Shown: positions 17,433 to 25,333 of the stretch, piece after piece
Numbering within the stretch: position 1 is the first letter of the stretch
Layout: every line of letters starts with the position of its first letter
Assembly: GCA_049514215.1 (NCBI GenBank)
Contig: JBEKVI010000003.1
Coordinates: 121,383-185,382 of the forward strand
Length of the DNA: 64,000 nucleotides
Direction: 5' to 3'
Source of the DNA: BOG-994 sp049514215
GTDB taxonomy: Bacteria; Pseudomonadota; Gammaproteobacteria; Burkholderiales; Burkholderiaceae_D
The notes under the pieces: model-generated
Databases searched by the model: none
What the model saw: the letters and a program-made list of their open reading frames with translations, nothing else
What the model was told of the DNA's origin: nothing
Made by a program: the position numbers and the translations under genes

Positions 17433-19277
17433 TCATTGTCCGCGCAAAAAAAGCCTGTCCAGATCGCCCAAAGACCATTGCGTCCAGGTCGGTCGCCCAT
17501 GGTTACACTGGTCGGAGCGCTCCGTATCCTCCATCTGCCGCAACAGCGCGTTCATCTCATCGAGCGTCAGGTGACGGTTGGCACGTACGGCACTGTGGCA
17601 GGCCATGGTCGAGAGGAGTTCGTTGCGGTGCTCGGTCATCACCCTCGAGGCCCCAAAGGCTTCTAGATCCCGCAGCACATCACGTACGAGGGCGGCGGCA
17701 TCAGCGTTGGCCAGCAGAGCCGGAACCGAGCGCACTGCCAACGCCGTGGCGGAGATCGGATGGATGTCGAACCCAAGGGCTGCCAGCGTCGCACCGGACT
17801 CCTGCGCGACACCCAGTTCCTGCGAAGTCGCGTTCAGCACCACGGGAATGAGCAGGTGCTGAACGGGCAAGGTGCCTGCGTCGAGCCCGGTTTTCAGTCG
17901 CTCATAGAGAATGCGCTCGTGCGCTGCATGCATGTCGACGAGGACCAAGCCCTGCGCATTCTGCGCAAGGACATAGACGCCATGGAGCTGAGCCAATGCA
18001 AAACCGAGGGGGTAATGATCGTCCGTGGCACCGACTGGAGGCCTTGCGATCTCCTGTGCTTCACGCTGTGTCGAAGCTGGGTACGAGGGCTGGCCCGCTC
18101 CATCGGCGCGAAACAGGGACCCATACGCGGGCATGGACTGACGAACTCCCAGACGGGCCTGCCAGGAGGCGTGATCGAGCCCGGGCGAGGCGCCTAAGCG
18201 GTCGACCCCAATGGTCGGCGCCGTCGTGGCAGGTGGCGCCAGTGCCTGAGTGACGGCATGAAAAACGAACTGGTGCACTGCACGCGATTCGCGAAACCGG
18301 ACCTCGATCTTCGACGGGTGGACATTGACGTCGACCTGACGCGCATCCAGTTCGAGCGCCAGCACATAGGCGGGATGACGCTCACCATGCAAGACGTCCT
18401 GATAGGCCGCGCGAACCGCATGCCCCAGCAGTTTGTCGCGCACGAAGCGTCCATTGACGTAAAAGTATTGTGCCTGGGTGCTCGCCCGGCTCGCGCTCGG
18501 TAAGCCAACGAATCCGGTCAGTGCTAGACCGGCTGCCCCGCCGCTCGATACTGAGACGACGCGATGCGCATTGGCAAACTCATCCCCCATCATCTGCAGT
18601 ACGCGCGCATCCCGAGCGGCGGCATTGCGGTGCTCCAGAATCCGGCCGTTATGGCTTAGCGAAAACGCCACGTCCGGATGCGCAAGCGCGATGCGACGCA
18701 ACGCCTCCTGGCAGTGACCCAGTTCGGTTTGCTCGGTCTTTAGGAATTTGCGTCGGGCGGGGGTGTTGAAGTAGAGATCAACGACCTCGACGGTGGTGCC
18801 GACCTGGCCCGCCGCCGGCTCGATCGTCCCGGCCAACGCGTGGTTGTCGATGCGCCATGCGTGCGAATCACTGTCCACGCGACTCGTAATGGCGAGCCCG
18901 GCCACCGAGGCGATCGAGGCGAGCGCCTCCCCCCGGAAACCGAGCGTGGCGACCGCTTCGAGATCGGCGAGCGAGGCGATCTTGGACGTCGCATGGCGTG
19001 CCAGAGCCAAAGGCAGTTCGTCCTTCGGTATTCCAGAACCGTCGTCGGAAATGACGATGCGCTTGACTCCCCCCTCTTCAAGCTTCACGTCGATCCGGCG
19101 TGCCCCGGCGTCCAGGGCGTTTTCCAGAAGTTCCTTGATGACGGAGGCGGGTCGCTCCACCACCTCGCCTGCCGCGATCTGGCTGATGAGGCGATCCGGA
19201 AGGGGCAAGATCGCGCGCCTTTTTCCCCCGAGGGGAACGCCGGCGGCGGGCGTGCCCAAGGTTTCTGTCAGCGCCAT
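17433..19277 (-). CDS. mutL: DNA mismatch repair protein MutL
   Basis: MutL links MutS mismatch recognition to downstream repair. The 614-residue protein has the N-terminal GHKL ATPase (ENALDAGA, DDGSGI, ATSKI, GFRGEALASIASV) and a C-terminal dimerisation domain. The C-terminal part carries VDMHAAHERILYERL, matching the DQHA(X)2E(X)4E endonuclease motif except for Gln to Met, plus ACHSAVRA and CNHGRPT metal-site blocks. This suggests the nicking type of MutL found in species without MutH. TATAAT at 19284-19289 ends only 6 nt before the ATG, with no Shine-Dalgarno, so the mRNA may be leaderless. Confidence 0.96.
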   Translation of the reverse strand: MALTETLGTPAAGVPLGGKRRAILPLPDRLISQIAAGEVVERPASVIKELLENALDAGARRIDVKLEEGGVKRIVISDDGSGIPKDELPLALARHATSKIASLADLEAVATLGFRGEALASIASVAGLAITSRVDSDSHAWRIDNHALAGTIEPAAGQVGTTVEVVDLYFNTPARRKFLKTEQTELGHCQEALRRIALAHPDVAFSLSHNGRILEHRNAAARDARVLQMMGDEFANAHRVVSVSSGGAAGLALTGFVGLPSASRASTQAQYFYVNGRFVRDKLLGHAVRAAYQDVLHGERHPAYVLALELDARQVDVNVHPSKIEVRFRESRAVHQFVFHAVTQALAPPATTAPTIGVDRLGASPGLDHASWQARLGVRQSMPAYGSLFRADGAGQPSYPASTQREAQEIARPPVGATDDHYPLGFALAQLHGVYVLAQNAQGLVLVDMHAAHERILYERLKTGLDAGTLPVQHLLIPVVLNATSQELGVAQESGATLAALGFDIHPISATALAVRSVPALLANADAAALVRDVLRDLEAFGASRVMTEHRNELLSTMACHSAVRANRHLTLDEMNALLRQMEDTERSDQCNHGRPTWTQWSLGDLDRLFLRGQ

Positions 19278-19283
19278 GAACCA

Positions 19284-19289
19284 ATTATA
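19284..19289 (-). promoter_or_regulatory. TATAAT directly before mutL (possible leaderless start)
   Basis: A perfect TATAAT on the minus strand ends 6 nt before the mutL ATG, which places the expected transcription start at the start codon itself. No convincing -35 hexamer is present at 16-18 nt. The 54-base divergent gap to the DedA gene leaves little room for another promoter. Confidence 0.5.
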
Positions 19290-19331
19290 CCCGGGGCCTC
19301 GTGTACCATCTCGCCACGAAACGGAGGACTC

Positions 19332-19979
19332 GTGAATCTACTGGTCGACACCTTGCAGTTCGTATTGCACCTGGACCGCAATCTGCCGCAGCTCGTAACC
19401 GAATTCGGCCCGTGGATCTATGCGATCCTGTTCGCCGTGATCTTTGCCGAGACGGGGCTGGTCGTCACCCCGTTTCTTCCGGGAGACTCGCTCATTTTCC
19501 TCGCGGGAACGCTCGCTGCAGTCGGCGGTGGCATGGATCCTGTCATCCTCTTCGTGGTGCTGCTTATCGCCGCCATCCTTGGAAATGCGTCCAATTACTG
19601 GATCGGGCGCTGGATCGGTCCTCGGGTATTTCACTGGCCGCACTCGCGCTGGTTCAATCGACGCGCGCTCGACGAAGCGCACGCGTTCTACGAAAAGTAC
19701 GGTGGTGTGACAATTACCATGGCCCGCTTCATGCCCATCGTGCGCACCTTCGCCCCCTTCGTTGCCGGTGTGGGAGCGATGTCGCAAGGCAAGTTCCAGT
19801 TCTGGAGCGCGCTGGGTGCGATTCTCTGGGTGGGCGGCTTCATTCTCGCAGGCTACCTCTTCGGAAATCTTCCCTTCGTGCAGGAGAATCTGAGCGCCAT
19901 CATGGTTGGCGTGGTCCTGATTTCGCTCGCGCCGATGGCCATCGGACTCATCCGAGCCAAGCTGGCGAGACGCTCCTAG
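19332..19979 (+). CDS. DedA family membrane protein
   Basis: A 215-residue DedA/VTT-domain inner-membrane protein; the family includes phospholipid scramblases and undecaprenyl-phosphate translocases. Typical blocks are FAETGLVVTPFLPGDSLIFLAG and YGGVTITMARFMPIVRTFAPFVAG with the conserved arginines. The start is a GTG with GGAGGA 5 nt upstream; the frame is open much further back, antisense to mutL, which I do not consider coding. It is the only plus-strand gene between hmgA and queG. Confidence 0.9.
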   Translation: MNLLVDTLQFVLHLDRNLPQLVTEFGPWIYAILFAVIFAETGLVVTPFLPGDSLIFLAGTLAAVGGGMDPVILFVVLLIAAILGNASNYWIGRWIGPRVFHWPHSRWFNRRALDEAHAFYEKYGGVTITMARFMPIVRTFAPFVAGVGAMSQGKFQFWSALGAILWVGGFILAGYLFGNLPFVQENLSAIMVGVVLISLAPMAIGLIRAKLARRS

Positions 19980-19982
19980 TCG

Positions 19983-20018
19983 CCTGGAAAAACCAGAATG
20001 CCCAGCTTATTTGGGCAT
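19983..20018 (-). terminator. Candidate Rho-independent terminator of the DUF697-like gene
   Basis: On the minus strand ATGCCCA pairs perfectly with TGGGCAT around a 7-nt loop that contains the stop codon, and TCTGGTTTTT follows. It would end transcripts of the DUF697-like gene before the convergent DedA gene. Confidence 0.5.
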
Positions 20019-20504
20019 CTCGATGACAAAGCCCTCTTCGGCAGCCTCCAAGGCGCGCCGCGCGACCAGATAACAGTCTTCGATGTGGGCGTTACCCAGC
20101 ATCTTCATCGCGCCAAAGCTGATCGACGCCGACAAAGCCTGTCCGACGACCGGGATCACCTTCGATACCGTTCCCGTCGCAATGCGCATGCCGAATTTTT
20201 TGAGCACTTTCACCACCAGTTCCTTGGAGATGATGCGTCCAATCAATTCGCTTCCAGCCGCCGATGCGAGCACCATGACGATCTTTTTGGTCTCTGCGTC
20301 GAGTTCGGCGATTTGCTCTGGGGAAAGTCCGAATTCCCGATTGATCTTGGGCAAAAGGCGCATGAGGATCATCACATCGGTCCCGATGTCGAGTCCCGGT
20401 ACCGGGACCACGGCCACGCCTGCCGACAGCGACGCCCGGCGCGTCACCATCGACCGGCAGCGGCGTTTGACTTCGTCGAGTTCGGCAAGGGAGGATGGAA
20501 GCAT
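20007..20504 (-). CDS. Small DUF697-like protein of unknown function
   Basis: A 165-residue protein whose central part (GVAVVPVPGLDIGTDVMILM, then LLPKINREFGLS) resembles the DUF697 region found at the C-terminus of some membrane-associated GTPases. It has no GTPase domain itself. Two moderately hydrophobic stretches (about residues 78-98 and 115-135, KVIPVVGQALSASISFGAMKM) could dip into a membrane. It lies between the GGDEF/EAL gene and the convergent DedA gene and interrupts the expected amiC-mutL neighbourhood. I do not recognise a specific function. Confidence 0.7.
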   Translation of the reverse strand: MLPSSLAELDEVKRRCRSMVTRRASLSAGVAVVPVPGLDIGTDVMILMRLLPKINREFGLSPEQIAELDAETKKIVMVLASAAGSELIGRIISKELVVKVLKKFGMRIATGTVSKVIPVVGQALSASISFGAMKMLGNAHIEDCYLVARRALEAAEEGFVIEMPK

Positions 20505-20525
20505 CGTTTATTGGACCACAAATCG

Positions 20526-20621
20526 AGGCTTTAGTTTGGGGCGCCCGCGGGCGTCTGGGCTGGTTCGCCTTTGCGGCCGGAAAAAATCCTGACCCGATCG
20601 AACCGGCGCAAAACTAAGCCT
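20526..20621. repeat. Large imperfect inverted repeat between the GGDEF/EAL and DUF697-like genes
   Basis: AGGCTTTAGTTT (20526-20537) and AAACTAAGCCT (20611-20621) are complementary apart from one missing base, and the right arm overlaps the stop of the GGDEF/EAL gene. Inside lie GGTTCG/CGAACC arms and the perfect palindrome CGCCCGCGGGCG. On the minus strand the folded RNA would be multibranched, with a T6 run in its middle. The role is unknown; transcript-end stabilisation or termination are possibilities. Confidence 0.5.
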
Positions 20622-23600
20622 GCTGCAGGTGCGAGCGCGCGCGGGTTAACAAAAACTGGCGCAGGGCCTGATCAGACATCGGAACGCCGATGAGATTGCC
20701 TTGAAGTTCGTCGCAGCCGTGTACTTCGAGGAATTCGAATTCGTCTTCACGCTCGACACCCTCGGCGACGATCTTCAAGCCCAATGCGCCCCCCATGGCG
20801 AGAACCGCTTTGCAAATCGCAACGCTGGTTTGCTGGAAGGGCAGGCCGCTGACGAAGGAGCGGTCGATCTTGATGCTGTCCACGGGCAGGCTCGATAGAT
20901 AGGACAAACTGGAATGGCCGGTTCCGAAGTCGTCAAGGCACAAGCTAATGCCAATTTCGCGAAGTCGCTCGAGCAACCGCGCGGCCTGGTCGCGCGCTGT
21001 CATCACGCACGTCTCGGTCACTTCCAGCTCCAGAAGTCCCGCCTCCATCCCGGTCTCATCGAGGATCGCCTGGATCTTGTCCGGGAGGCTCTCATCGATG
21101 AGTTGCTTAGCCGAAAGGTTGACTGCGATGCGCAAGGGCTCGAAGCCGGCCTTCTGGCGCTCGACGGCTTCGGTACAGACGGTGCGCAGCACCCACTCAC
21201 CAATGCCCTGGATGAGACCGAGATCTTCGGCCAGGGGGATGAACTGCACCGGCGCCATGTCGCCCGCGTCGGTGTGGTGCCATCGGATGAGGGCCTCGAC
21301 GCCTGTGATGCGCCGTTGTGGCAAGGCCAACTTGGGCTGATAGGCCATGCTCATGCCCTCTTTGGACTCGGCGGCACGCCTTAGCCGGGCCTCCGTCAAA
21401 AGCTGACCCGCGTCGCGGGAATCCATCTCGACTGAGAAGAAGCGATACGCATTGCCTCCGGCGCGCTTGGCGTGATACATCGCCGTTGTGCTCGCCTTCA
21501 TGATCGCGTCAGCCGTGGTGCCGTCCTCAGGATAGACGCTAATGCCGATGCTCGTGGTTACAAAGACGTCGTCCTCGAAGCCGAGGTCGAAAGGCTTTGC
21601 AAGCGTCTCCATCACGTCGCGCGCCGCGTGCCCCGCCTCGACCGAAGTCGAAAGACTGGTCATCAGGATCACGAATTCATCGCCGGCCACGCGGGCCACG
21701 ATCGCGTGGATCGGGTCCAGAAGCGTAACGAGCCGTTGAGCGATCCGTTGCAAAAGCCGGTCACCGTCGGCTTGGCCCAAGAGTCCATTGAGGCGCTTGA
21801 AGCGATCCAGATTCATGCTCAAAAGCGCGAGCCCGCTCATGCGAGCCGGGTCCTGCGAAGCCTTGGCAATGGCCTCGGTAAGCGCCTGCACAAAATGAGC
21901 GCGATTGGGAAGTTTGGTGAGCGTGTCATGACGTGACAGATGCTCGATGATCTGCTGCGTTTGCTGCTCACGGCTACGGTCGGAGATGACATGCACGAAA
22001 TGGGTGAACGCGCCGCGCTCGTTGCGTACCGCCGAGATCCGATGCCACACCGGAAAAACTTCACCCGTTTTGCGCGTGGCGGTGGTCTCGCCTTCCCAGC
22101 GTCCCTGCTCGCGCAAGACATGGGTGCGCGAGCGCAACTCGGCAGTATCTCCGCCTTCGTTGATCAGCCGCGTCGCCAAGGTGTTGGTGGCTTCGTCGCG
22201 GGAATACCCGGTCATCGCGATGAAGGCGTCGTTGACCCACTGGACGCTGCCTTCGGCACTGGTGACGACGATCGCCTCGCTCGCATTGCGGGCCACCAAT
22301 GCCGCAAAACGGAGCTGTTCCTCGATGGCGCGGCGCTCGGTGATGTCGGTCGCCGAGGTGATATACGATTCTGGTTTTTGCTGGGCTCCCCAGATAGGCT
22401 GGCCCCGCACTTCCATCCAGATGTAGTCGCCCGCCTTGTTGCGGATCCGATACTGCAGTGGCGCCTGCGTGACACCATCGAGCACCCGTTCGATGCCGCG
22501 GCGCGCCAGTGCGGCGTCCTCGGGATGGATCACTTGAAAAGGCGAAAGACCCAGGAGCTCGGCGGGATCGTATCCGAGGAGTTTTTTCGTCGACGGTGAA
22601 ATATAGCGAAAGGTCCCATCGGAGTTATAGAGCGCAATCATGTCGCCCATGTTCTCCGAAATCAGCCGCAGCGTCGCCTCGGCTTCCGCATGCACGCGTT
22701 CGGCCATCTTGCGCTCAGTGACGTCGCGTACGAGGGTGAGGACCTTGTCGCGTTGGTAGGGAATCACCCGGGCTTCGAGCCAGACGGTCTTGTCCTCGAG
22801 AGCGAGGGGATACTCCATGACCTGTAGCTCGCCGGTGTTGAGCGCTTCGAGAATGCAACCAAGGCGTGCCCGGACCACCTCCGGAGAGAAAGCCCCCCGA
22901 AGACCGCGTTCCATGACTCTCGCGTTACGAAGACTGTGCGAGCGGTACTGGGGTTCTTGCACCTCCAGGTACTGACCGTTGCGATCCTGAATCGTGATGA
23001 TATCGGGGAGGACGCGCAGAATCGAGCCCGTGCGCTCGATGGACTTGTGGAGTTCGACGTGGGCTTCGAGCCACAGCATGATGAGCGCGACGCCGGACAC
23101 CACGGCGCATATGATGAAAGTGCCGGCCAGAAGGACCCAACCGCCTGCCTGCAGTGTCGTTAGGGCGCGGTGTTCGGAGCCCGCGCGCAAGAGCACGGCC
23201 GCGAATAGTCCAATCAGGATCCAGGGGGCGAAGGCCAAGAGACGGTTTGGAAGGCGGGGATCGCCGATGGCGCGCCCGTGCGCCATGAAGGCGGCCCAGC
23301 GTCCGCAAACGAGTAGGCCCGTAGCAGCCACGATCTCGACTCGCAGGGCCTGATCGTCAATGCCATAGGTTGCGATGAGTAGCGCTAGCGCCTGAGCCGG
23401 CAGAATGCTCCAGATCCACGGGCTGGCTTTTACGGAATCACCGTAGAAGCGGCGGCAGCCTCGATCTAGAAACAGAAATCCCGCGACGAAGCAAGTATCA
23501 CCAGCCAGCATTGAGACCAGAGTCGGGATTATGTGCCGAAGGCTAAGAGCAAGCAGGCCCAGGCCGACGGCGAGCGTGCCGAGTCCGATCGAATCGAGTG

Positions 23601-23703
23601 CCACCGAATTCTTGGCTTCGCGCGATACGACTAACGCGAGGATCGCCACGGCTGTCAGGAATATTGCCGAAGTCAGGCCGACGCTTTGCAGGTCCAAATT
23701 CAT
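20614..23703 (-). CDS. Membrane PAS-GGDEF-EAL cyclic-di-GMP enzyme
   Basis: A 1029-residue sensor enzyme. Residues ~1-215 form about seven membrane helices (MASE-like), followed by three PAS regions (the second with GTFRYISPSTKKLLGY, the third with GSVQWVNDAFIAMTGYSRDE), then GGDEF and EAL domains. The GGDEF signature reads RVAGDEFVIL, with Ala for the first Gly, so cyclase activity is uncertain. The EAL domain looks intact: EALIRWHH, NLSA, EVTE, DDFGTGHSSLSYL, IKIDRSFV, EGVE. It is therefore probably a phosphodiesterase. AAGGA 6 nt before the ATG at 23703 supports this start; an ATG at 23853 behind GGAGG would add 50 arginine/serine-rich residues. It sits inside the tsaE-amiC-mutL-miaA cluster. 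Confidence 0.92.
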   Translation of the reverse strand: MNLDLQSVGLTSAIFLTAVAILALVVSREAKNSVALDSIGLGTLAVGLGLLALSLRHIIPTLVSMLAGDTCFVAGFLFLDRGCRRFYGDSVKASPWIWSILPAQALALLIATYGIDDQALRVEIVAATGLLVCGRWAAFMAHGRAIGDPRLPNRLLAFAPWILIGLFAAVLLRAGSEHRALTTLQAGGWVLLAGTFIICAVVSGVALIMLWLEAHVELHKSIERTGSILRVLPDIITIQDRNGQYLEVQEPQYRSHSLRNARVMERGLRGAFSPEVVRARLGCILEALNTGELQVMEYPLALEDKTVWLEARVIPYQRDKVLTLVRDVTERKMAERVHAEAEATLRLISENMGDMIALYNSDGTFRYISPSTKKLLGYDPAELLGLSPFQVIHPEDAALARRGIERVLDGVTQAPLQYRIRNKAGDYIWMEVRGQPIWGAQQKPESYITSATDITERRAIEEQLRFAALVARNASEAIVVTSAEGSVQWVNDAFIAMTGYSRDEATNTLATRLINEGGDTAELRSRTHVLREQGRWEGETTATRKTGEVFPVWHRISAVRNERGAFTHFVHVISDRSREQQTQQIIEHLSRHDTLTKLPNRAHFVQALTEAIAKASQDPARMSGLALLSMNLDRFKRLNGLLGQADGDRLLQRIAQRLVTLLDPIHAIVARVAGDEFVILMTSLSTSVEAGHAARDVMETLAKPFDLGFEDDVFVTTSIGISVYPEDGTTADAIMKASTTAMYHAKRAGGNAYRFFSVEMDSRDAGQLLTEARLRRAAESKEGMSMAYQPKLALPQRRITGVEALIRWHHTDAGDMAPVQFIPLAEDLGLIQGIGEWVLRTVCTEAVERQKAGFEPLRIAVNLSAKQLIDESLPDKIQAILDETGMEAGLLELEVTETCVMTARDQAARLLERLREIGISLCLDDFGTGHSSLSYLSSLPVDSIKIDRSFVSGLPFQQTSVAICKAVLAMGGALGLKIVAEGVEREDEFEFLEVHGCDELQGNLIGVPMSDQALRQFLLTRARSHLQQA

Positions 23704-23983
23704 GGATAGTCCTTGGGCGGCGGAAGGAAATCGCGATGACGAGGGGCGTTTCGGAGCGGTTGCACACCCCGCGTTTCGAGTGGAGTGTCGCCCGGGGTTA
23801 GATACTAAACGATCCCTCACTCGAAGGTATAGCAAAACCGTTGTAGACGGCATCACGCTCCTCCGAAGGGGTGACGCGCCTCTGGTGGATTTAGCTGCTT
23901 ACCTCGAAGAGAGGTATGAGAGTTGCCGACAGAGCCGAGAGTCTGCCTAGCGGTTTCTAGCGCGTCGAATCCTGGCGACGCGG
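23704..23983. other. Gap between amiC and the GGDEF/EAL gene
   Basis: The 280 bases upstream of the GGDEF/EAL start hold a stem-loop at the amiC end (23957-23987), a possible early start at 23853 with a strong ribosome site, and a TAGTAT hexamer on the minus strand near 23800. No other gene is evident. It probably contains a promoter for the GGDEF/EAL gene, but no clear -35/-10 pair is visible. Confidence 0.4.
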
Positions 23984-23987
23984 CTAG
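23957..23987 (-). other. Strong stem-loop overlapping the amiC stop codon
   Basis: CTAG plus CGCGTCG pairs with CGACGCG plus CTAG (one bulged base) around the loop AATCCTGG, an 11-bp stem. The left-hand coordinates lie just after amiC in its transcript and the stop codon is inside the stem. No U-tract follows on either strand, so it is not a classic terminator; 3'-end protection or a pause site is possible. Confidence 0.5.
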
Positions 23988-25333
23988 CTAATGAGACGTG
24001 TTTTTGCGAGAGGGGGGTTCTTCGCAAAGTAACGCTTGATCCCCTTGACGATGGCATCGGCCATATGGTCCTGATAGGCCTCGTCGTTGAGGCGGCGCTC
24101 TTCGTCGGGATTGCTGATGAATGCGGTCTCGATCAGGATCGAAGGAATGTCAGGAGCCTTTAGAACGGCAAAACCGGCCTGTTCAACCGAGTCTTTGTGA
24201 AGGCGGTTGACCCCACCGATCTCGTGCAGTACCGCGCTGCCGAGTTTGAGGCTGTCATTGATCTGTGCGGTGGTCGATAGATCCAGGATGACGCGGGCGA
24301 GCTGTTCATCCCGGTTGCTGAGGTTGGCCCCACCGATGAGATCGGCATCGTTTTCCTTGTTGGCCAGCCAGCGCGCCGCTGAGCTCGAAGCACCACGCTC
24401 GGACAGCGCGAACACGGACGAGCCGCGCGCATCGGAGGTGACAAAGGCATCGGCGTGAATCGAGACAAACAGGTCCGCCTGCACGCGGCGGGCCTTCTGA
24501 ACCCGCACGTTCAGTGGTACGAAGTAGTCGGAGTCGCGCGTCATCATGCAACGCATATTGCTCTCCGCGTCGATCTTCGTCTTGACGCGTTGCGCGATTG
24601 AGAGGGCGACGAACTTCTCGTGAGTGCCTTGGGCGCCCGTCGCACCCGGGTCCTCCCCTCCGTGCCCTGGATCGAGGGCGATGGTGATCATTCGAGCGAC
24701 CCCGGCATCGCCCCGCTTTAGGGTTGTCTCCTCATGGGTCTGGCCCGGCGGATTGGACCGGGCGTTGCTCGCCTCCTCAGGCGGTGGGCGGGGTGAGACC
24801 TCGCTTGGTGTGTTCGCGATAGCGGGCGTGCTCTGGCGAGCCTCCGGGGCCGCGTGATCGTCCAGTAGCGCCATGAGCGGGTCGGCCGCCTGCTGGGGAT
24901 AGAGGTCGAACACCAGCCGATACTTGTACTCGCCCACGGGAGGAAGATTGAAGACTTGCGGATTGACTTTCGCCTTCAGGTCGAAAACGATGCGAACGAC
25001 CGTTGGCCGATTTTGCCCCACGCGCACCTGCTGGATGTAGGGGTCGTTCGGTAGGACTTTAGCGACTAAGTCGCGCAGGGCCGCGTCGACCGTCAGTCCC
25101 TGGACGTCCACGACGAGACGATCGGGGTTATCTACGAGAAAGTGCGTGGACTCGAGCGGCCGATCCGTTTCAATCGTGACGCGGCTATAGTCAGGAGCGG
25201 GCCAGACCCGGACGGCAACGATGCCATGCGCCAACGCGGATTGCGCGTAGAGGGCTGAAAAACTGAACGAACCAGCGCCCGTGGCGGCTAAGGCTCCGAG
25301 CCCGGAACCAAGGAAGCGGCGGCGGCTAGGCAC
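23984..25333 (-). CDS. amiC: N-acetylmuramoyl-L-alanine amidase AmiC
   Basis: AmiC cleaves the amide bond between muramic acid and the peptide stem, separating daughter cells. The 449-residue precursor begins with a twin-arginine signal (MPSRRRFLGSGLGALAATGA), as in E. coli AmiC. An AMIN domain follows at about residues 40-150 (VRVWPAPDYSRVTIETDRPL), then a variable linker, then the Amidase_3 zinc domain from about residue 215 with ALDPGHGGEDPGA, VSIHADAF and ILIETAFISNPDEE carrying the metal and catalytic residues. It overlaps the end of tsaE by 46 nt. Confidence 0.95.
   Translation of the reverse strand: MPSRRRFLGSGLGALAATGAGSFSFSALYAQSALAHGIVAVRVWPAPDYSRVTIETDRPLESTHFLVDNPDRLVVDVQGLTVDAALRDLVAKVLPNDPYIQQVRVGQNRPTVVRIVFDLKAKVNPQVFNLPPVGEYKYRLVFDLYPQQAADPLMALLDDHAAPEARQSTPAIANTPSEVSPRPPPEEASNARSNPPGQTHEETTLKRGDAGVARMITIALDPGHGGEDPGATGAQGTHEKFVALSIAQRVKTKIDAESNMRCMMTRDSDYFVPLNVRVQKARRVQADLFVSIHADAFVTSDARGSSVFALSERGASSSAARWLANKENDADLIGGANLSNRDEQLARVILDLSTTAQINDSLKLGSAVLHEIGGVNRLHKDSVEQAGFAVLKAPDIPSILIETAFISNPDEERRLNDEAYQDHMADAIVKGIKRYFAKNPPLAKTRLIS

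Noticed and set aside
20591..20612. GGTTCGATC in the inverted-repeat region as a tRNA T-arm
   Set aside because: The flanking bases do not form a T-stem and no other tRNA arms can be found.
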